From an uncultured Lachnospiraceae bacterium (GTDB taxonomy: Bacteria > Bacillota > Clostridia > Lachnospirales > Lachnospiraceae): a DNA stretch of 39,095 nt. Below are positions 34,320-39,095 of this stretch, piece after piece (positions within the stretch are counted from its first letter, which is position 1; each line of letters opens with the position of its first letter). The notes beneath the pieces are model-generated. The model had not been told where the DNA came from and did not search any database. It worked only from the letters and a program-made list of their open reading frames with translations. The stretch is taken from assembly GCA_947629585.1 (NCBI GenBank), contig CANREH010000017.1:1-39095 (forward strand), written 5' to 3'. The position numbers and the translations under genes were made by a program.

Positions 34320-36221
34320 ATGTCCGACGTATTATATTACCAAAATTATGCACCGGCCGCAGATGTCAGCACATTGGCCATCTGCATGATTTACTGGCTG
34401 CTGCTCCGCTCTACTTATACTATCAAGCAAACAAACCTGACAATACTTAAGACCGCAACGGTCTTAGTTTCCGCTGCCGCTGTCAGCAATATTTTTTATC
34501 ATCAGTTCATGGAAGGGCTCAGCTACAACAATATCGTTTTTGTCTATCTGCTTGGCGATATTTTATATCTCTCTTTGGCGTTAACATATATTGTTTTCTG
34601 CCTATATGTCAGAAATCTGGTATCTATGGACAAGAAACACCGAAAATATCTGGATTTCACGTTATGGCCGGCGTTTGTTATCTATACCTATCTGCAGATA
34701 TGCTCTCCATTTACAAAATTCGGTTTCCACATCGATGAAAATTTACATATCCACCAGAATTTTTACTACGATCCTTTCCAGTTTATTTATTTTTATTATT
34801 CCGTTGTCATCATCTGCCTTTTCTCCAGATACAAGAAAAGATTTATCAACAAAATGTATCTATGTATCCGGAATGTCATGATTGTGTCATTCGTGGTTAT
34901 GGCGCTGCAGTCGTATTTCCACCAGACCTCTTACCTCTGCATTACCTTCACCTTCCCAATCATGGCGGTATTGTTTTTATTCCATTACAATTCTTACACC
35001 ATGACAGCGGGACACTGGATTTTCACGCATTTAACGCCTACATTCAGGATATTAAAAACAAACCGTTTTCCATTCTCTGCTTTTATATGGAAGGCCTCAA
35101 TTCTACCAAAATGCAGTCATTTTCAAAAAAATTTTATCAGTTCAACGAGAAATTTTTCCGGCATTCCTGCAGCTTCCGCCTGCAGGACGAAAAACTGGTA
35201 ATCATTTATGAAAAGGAAGAAAACCGGGAAATTGAGCAGAACCTGATGAAAATCCTGGAAGATTTCTTTCAGTTTCATGAAATGTCAAAGCTGGATTATA
35301 AAATCACCCTGATCCATTCCAACACTTCTTTAGCGGATGGCAGCGATTATCTTTTTTTAAATGAATTTTTGGAAAATAAAATGGCTCTCAACAGTGTATA
35401 TAAATGCACCGATTCCGATGTGGAAGATTATAAAAAAGCTTCTTAATATTTTAAGCGAATTAAAAAATATCCATGTGCGCGGCGACTTAAACGATCCCCG
35501 CGTCCTGGTCTTCTGCCAGCCGGTACTGAATACGCAGACAAATGTTTTCAGCTCTGCCGAGGCACTGATGAGAATGAAGCTGAAAGAATGCGGCATGGTC
35601 TATCCTGACCAGTTCATCCCTCTGGCAGAAAAGTATGACTATATCCATACCCTGAGCAAAATCATCCTGAATAAGACATGCAGGCAGATCCGCACCTTTG
35701 AACAGCAGGGATATAAGATTGACCGTATTTCCGTAAATTTCTCCATTCCGGAGCTGCGGGATAAAAACTTCTGCTATGACATTCTGGAAATCATCAAAGA
35801 CAGTGGCATCCCCTTTGATAAAATCGCGATTGAACTGACAGAAAGCCGGAATGAGCAGGACTTCGAGTTGGTAAAAGGAATCATGAACCATCTTCAGGGA
35901 CTTGGAATGAAATTTTATTTGGACGACTTCGGCACCGGATACTCCAATTTCGAGCGGATCACCGGGCTTCCTATCGACATTATCAAATTCGACCGTTCCT
36001 TAACAATACTGGCAAGGAAAGATCAGGAATCCCGTTTCCTTGTCGGAAGCTTTTCCAATATTTTCAAGCAGTCCAATTACCAGATTCTGTTTGAAGGCGT
36101 AGAAGACGATATTGACGAAAATCAATGTATCGAAATGAACGCTTTGTATTTGCAGGGATACAAATACTCCCGCCCGATTCCAATAGAAAATTTAATAAAC
36201 TTTCTGGAAAAGGCGTCCTGA
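34320..36221 (+). pseudogene. Membrane-anchored EAL phosphodiesterase, two frame breaks
   Basis: One gene of about 633 codons when read through two single-base changes. N-terminal 230 residues form about seven membrane helices (VLYYQNYAPAADVSTLAICM onward). After HYNSYTMTAG the frame breaks at a GGG run (35009-35011, one G short); a GGDEF-like middle segment continues in the next frame (NAYIQDIKNKPFSILCFYME). At an A run (35432-35437, one A extra) the frame shifts back into the EAL domain, which keeps its set: AEALMRM, SVNFSIPEL, AIELTES, LDDFGTGYSN, IIKFDRS, FEGVEDD, QGYKYSRPI. The net shift is zero. The cause may be true inactivation, phase variation or homopolymer sequence error. GGGAG precedes the ATG; a sigma-D-like promoter lies upstream. 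Confidence 0.85.
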
Positions 36222-36633
36222 GCAAAGAGTCAGTTTAAAAATGCTGATGTACCTTCAGATTTCATGTCAAAATTTGCAAACAAATCTTAAATAACGCTAT
36301 GATTCGCGTATGCCCTTTGCAATGTTCTTGATAATGCCTTCCATATCCTTATTGTACAGGTTCCTATTGCAAAGAACAATCCGGTTTTCCATTCCGGCAA
36401 AGCGGCAGCCAGACCTCCATATCAAATCTTCGGATCAAGCTCCGGATCATTCGTGCACTTTTTCAAAAATGCGCCGGATACGGATACCGTTGTCGGAACG
36501 CCCTGCATGGAAACCGTTCCCGTATTCATATATCGAGAAATTTCCGCTTATTTTTGACAGCGATTGCGCAACTGGACAAAAATCTCTCAAAAAATAAAAA
36601 TCAGGTGGGTAAGTTTTGAGGAATTTATCCGAT
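36222..36633. other. 412-bp gap with a possible coding remnant
   Basis: No intact gene is credible here. It contains the minus-strand remnant listed separately at 36297-36529. A plus-strand frame of 95 codons across it has a poor composition and no ribosome site, and it is taken as a shadow. Confidence 0.5.
36297..36529 (-). pseudogene. Degraded small coding sequence, family not recognised
   Basis: On the minus strand ATG at 36529 opens TGTVSMQGVPTTVSVSGAFL and runs to a stop at 36422. From DPELDP the reading continues in the next frame as EDLIWRSGCRFAGMENRIVL up to TAG at 36297. A missing G in CCGAAG would join them into about 77 residues. It looks coding in composition but has no ribosome site, and another overlapping frame also looks protein-like upstream, so this is a tentative call. 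Confidence 0.35.
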
Positions 36634-38889
36634 TTACAGCATTGTATCGTCCCTGAGCACCTCTGCCAGACTGATCTTTTTCACTCCCCGCCATGCCAGA
36701 TAATACGCCAGTGCCACGGAAGCCAGGATTGCCAGCATGAACAATAAAATCGGAACATACGGCGCTTCCGCCAGAAATACTCCAACCTCCATATAGCTTG
36801 CTTTCAGCATAAATCCGATCGCGATGACCACAATCGGAAGGCCGATCAGGATCGGGCGCCCGGCGATGACAAGCGCTTCCGTACAGAACATCTTTTTCAG
36901 TTCTTTCGGTGTCAGCCCTACCGACATGTACCTGGCAAATTCCCGTCTCCTTTGACGTACAAATCCCAAAGTGTTAGAGAACACACTGCCAATGCCGATG
37001 ATCGCAAGCAGAACACAAAAGCTTCCAAAGATAGCCATCATTCCCTGGATCTGCCTGTTATTTAATTCATACTTCTGAATACGGTTTTCCTGTTCTATGG
37101 TATATTTCCCTCCGACAAGCTGCGCGATCTTATCCTGTATCGTATTTAATTCTTCCAAAGTGACATCGTCTCTGCCGCGGACGCAGATGTAACTGTCCTC
37201 CTCCATTCCCCCGATCTGTGCCTTGATTTTTTTCCATAAGGACACAGGGATAAAATGCACCAGCTCATAATAATCGAGCGTTGCGTATTCTTCTCTTAAC
37301 ACAGGAACTTCCTGCGTATAAGCCAGGACAGGAACTTCCGCCGCCGTTTCCTGATTATCGCCGGAGGGCTCCTCCTCATTCCCGGAATACCTCAAAACGC
37401 TCACCGCATTTTCGCCGACGCCAGGCGTCCTGATATAAGGCATGAAAACGGGATGCCGGAAGTCAGGGTTTGTCACATCACGGATCTGGTTTAAGATGAC
37501 TGCTCCGTTAAGCTGCGGCGTAATGCCGATCTGTTCACAATAAGCGGCAAAACTCTGATCATCCATAATAACAACCGGGGCATTTACAAGCCATCCGCCG
37601 TCCATCTGCGACACATAATTTGCAGGCGCCCCGGAAAAGCCGCCAAAGGACTTCATATCTTCGCTTATTTCTTCTTCCGCAATCATTCTTTTCGCGGAAG
37701 CCTTCTGATACACAATCGCGCTTTTAATCCCGTCAAGCGCCTGGACAGCCGTTGTTTCTTCAAAATTGTCCACATCGGTATCTTTCACGGTAGTCATGAT
37801 GTCCCATACGTCCTGATAACGCTCGAAATAGGTTTCCCTTGTGCTGATCTGGGACAGGGAGAAGAAACACTGCATAAGCGCGAACGCAAGGAAGGAAACT
37901 ATGAGTGACAGGGAAGCTGTCCGCAGCGCTTTCTTTTGTGCTTTCAGTGCGCAGCCAGCCAATTCCCCTTCTATCCCGAACAGGAATGAAAGCAAACGGG
38001 AGCTTTTTTTACACTTTAATTGTAATTCACCAGTATTTTTTATTGCTTCGAGAGGCGTCAGCCTGCTTAAGCGCCGGGCAGGAAGCCATGCGGAAATCCA
38101 TATTGTTATAACCGTTACAAGCAATGTCACCACCAGAACCAGCGGATGATAACCAAAGACCAATGGATGCCGCCCCGGAACATCGCTGCCGATATAGGTG
38201 TCTGCCAGATACAGCAGTCCCGCGCTGCCCGCAATACCGAGCAGGTTTCCGATGAGTATCGGCCCCGCACAGAGAACAGCCGCTTCCTGCAGAAGACATG
38301 CCCGGATTTGTTTTGGCGCAGCCCCAATACTGGAGAAAATGCCAAACTGATGAATTCTTGCGTTCATGGTTACCGCAAAAGAATTATGGATAATGATAAT
38401 CAGCGAGAAAGATGCTGCCAGCGTAATCAGAATAAACAGCGGGAACAACAGTCTTGGGGCGGTATCGCTGGAATCGCGGATCAAATACATGGCAAGAAGC
38501 TCATAGTTATAAACAATCCGTTCCTGCGGGATACCGAGCTGCTCCGCAATATGGGGCGTATCTGAAAAAACAGCTTTCTTATCGCTAAAATAAATATCGG
38601 TTGTCGGTTCTGTTCCTTTCAGTCCTTTTTCATTTACCACAGCATTCTCTACATTGGCAAAATTTTTAATTGTTTCCAGATCCTCTGAACTGAGTTCACC
38701 AATGATACGGCTGTGCCAGCCGCCTTCCTCTAATTCGATCCGTTCTGCCTCATATTTCCAGGCGTTATAAAACAGGCCACACAGCAGAGATAAGAGCAGG
38801 GCGGAAATAAATGCCGCAATCATAACGGACAAACCGGCGGTGCGGTTGTTTTTAATATAACTTGATGAATAATCTTTCCACATTTCCAT
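36634..38889 (-). CDS. FtsX-like ABC transporter permease
   Basis: 751-residue membrane component of an ABC transporter in the MacB/FtsX class, commonly moving peptides, lipids or antimicrobial compounds, or acting mechanically. There is an N-terminal helix (about 18-42), a short extracytoplasmic segment, three helices (about 145-270), another (about 325-350), a large extracytoplasmic domain of about 260 residues (355-615), and three helices at the C-terminus ending in AWRGVKKISLAEVLRDDTML. The FtsX repeats begin at FSLIIIIHNSFAVTMNARIHQ and at GSVFSNTLGFVRQRRREFAR. AAAGGA lies 4 nt before ATG 38889 and 10 nt before ATG 38883, so the start is open between them. The cognate ATPase ends 63 bp upstream. 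Confidence 0.92.
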   Translation of the reverse strand: MEMWKDYSSSYIKNNRTAGLSVMIAAFISALLLSLLCGLFYNAWKYEAERIELEEGGWHSRIIGELSSEDLETIKNFANVENAVVNEKGLKGTEPTTDIYFSDKKAVFSDTPHIAEQLGIPQERIVYNYELLAMYLIRDSSDTAPRLLFPLFILITLAASFSLIIIIHNSFAVTMNARIHQFGIFSSIGAAPKQIRACLLQEAAVLCAGPILIGNLLGIAGSAGLLYLADTYIGSDVPGRHPLVFGYHPLVLVVTLLVTVITIWISAWLPARRLSRLTPLEAIKNTGELQLKCKKSSRLLSFLFGIEGELAGCALKAQKKALRTASLSLIVSFLAFALMQCFFSLSQISTRETYFERYQDVWDIMTTVKDTDVDNFEETTAVQALDGIKSAIVYQKASAKRMIAEEEISEDMKSFGGFSGAPANYVSQMDGGWLVNAPVVIMDDQSFAAYCEQIGITPQLNGAVILNQIRDVTNPDFRHPVFMPYIRTPGVGENAVSVLRYSGNEEEPSGDNQETAAEVPVLAYTQEVPVLREEYATLDYYELVHFIPVSLWKKIKAQIGGMEEDSYICVRGRDDVTLEELNTIQDKIAQLVGGKYTIEQENRIQKYELNNRQIQGMMAIFGSFCVLLAIIGIGSVFSNTLGFVRQRRREFARYMSVGLTPKELKKMFCTEALVIAGRPILIGLPIVVIAIGFMLKASYMEVGVFLAEAPYVPILLFMLAILASVALAYYLAWRGVKKISLAEVLRDDTML

Positions 38890-38968
38890 TACTTCCTTTC
38901 TGGTTTCGCCATGCCTGCTTCCGCAGCCATGCCATTTCGTCGGAAGGCATCTTAAAAATGCTTCGCAT
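38852..38968 (-). CDS. Small ORF bridging ABC ATPase and FtsX permease
   Basis: 38 codons starting MRSIFKMPSDEMAWLRKQAW, with a strong AGGAGG (38976-38981) 7 nt upstream. It overlaps the end of the ATPase by 17 bp and the start of the permease by 38 bp in a different frame. It could couple translation of the two, or be the leftover N-terminus of a longer permease after a frameshift (its end, GNVERLFIKLY, reads like a protein segment). Confidence 0.45.
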   Translation of the reverse strand: MRSIFKMPSDEMAWLRKQAWRNQKGSNGNVERLFIKLY

Positions 38969-38977
38969 TTGCCTTCC
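38942..38977 (-). promoter_or_regulatory. Hairpin over small-ORF start site
   Basis: GGAAGGCA (38942-38949) pairs with TGCCTTCC (38970-38977), and inside AAATGC (38956-38961) pairs with GCATTT (38965-38970, sharing one base with the outer arm). The ATG of the small ORF is in the inner stem and its AGGAGG overlaps the outer arm, so it could limit translation of the small ORF and the permease. Confidence 0.45.
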
Positions 38978-39095
38978 TCCTCTCATCACGGATGATATGC
39001 CCGTCTTCAACTGTAACGATGCGCTCTGCCTCCATAGCAACCTTTTCATCATGGGTAATCAACAGAATGGTCTGCTCCAGATTGCGGTTGGAAAG
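38952..39095 (-). CDS. ABC transporter ATP-binding protein, C-terminal fragment
   Basis: The last 47 residues of an ATPase whose start lies beyond the right edge. LEQTILLITHDEKVAMEAER contains the H-loop (ITHDE) that follows Walker B in ABC ATPases, and IVTVEDGHIIRDERR is the usual end. It is the partner of the downstream FtsX permease. Confidence 0.9.
   Translation of the reverse strand, partial: LSNRNLEQTILLITHDEKVAMEAERIVTVEDGHIIRDERRKANAKHF

Noticed and set aside
36310-36597. Plus-strand ORF of 95 codons beside the EAL gene
   Set aside because: No ribosome site, poor protein composition and no recognisable motif; it is antisense to a more protein-like remnant.
1-39095. CRISPR array, tRNA, rRNA, IS element or prophage
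   Set aside because: No direct-repeat array, tRNA or rRNA sequence, transposase, integrase or phage structural gene was seen on either strand.

Overview
This window looks like chromosome from a low-to-mid GC, endospore-forming, probably motile member of the Clostridia, most likely a Lachnospiraceae-type gut Firmicute. The pointers are sigG, a YlmC/YmxH sporulation protein, nrdR, a T-box in front of pheST, a TPP riboswitch in front of thiC, the comM-dprA-topA order, abundant AAA/PD-(D/E)XK and EAL proteins, and a sigma-D-like promoter. The genus is inference.

Layout. 1-3035: a leftward operon comM-dprA-topA (topA runs off the left edge), with its own sigma-A-type promoter. 3050-4031: divergent sigG, preceded by a 16-bp-armed inverted repeat and a promoter that fits sigma-G. 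4028-6250: leftward MATE transporter and PHP phosphoesterase. 6316-7109: rightward ylmC/ymxH-like gene and nrdR. 7258-8508: a secreted NlpC/P60 hydrolase. 8664-12568: T-box-regulated pheS-pheT. 12595-18419: an accessory leftward block with an AAA/PD-(D/E)XK protein, a heterodimeric ABC exporter and, most notably, a type III toxin-antitoxin locus (ToxN/AbiQ-like endoRNase with a pseudoknot RNA antitoxin). 18521-20401: SpoU-type rRNA methyltransferase and a DUF1653 protein. 20691-22940: acyltransferase-3 and a Fic-wHTH protein with operator-like inverted repeats over its promoter. 22940-27210: a FIST-GGDEF(degenerate)-EAL protein and citrate synthase, the latter with an attenuator-like leader. 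27238-27404: a highly folded repeat-like element. 27381-31893: TPP-riboswitch operon thiC-thiE-thiD-unknown-HAD. 31914-34192: pnp. 34259-36221: a membrane-EAL gene with two homopolymer frame breaks behind a sigma-D-like promoter. 36297-39095: a coding remnant, then an FtsX-type permease, a small overlapping ORF and the end of an ABC ATPase.

How it fits together. Most genes are housekeeping (aminoacylation, topology, RNA decay, thiamin, TCA entry) with RNA-based control: T-box, TPP riboswitch and probable citrate synthase attenuation. Two c-di-GMP phosphodiesterase-type proteins suggest signalling linked to motility or energy sensing. The most unusual content is the type III TA locus, whose antitoxin RNA appears to have a single pseudoknot unit plus a second hairpin rather than obvious tandem repeats. 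All family names come from reading motifs by eye; no database search was run.
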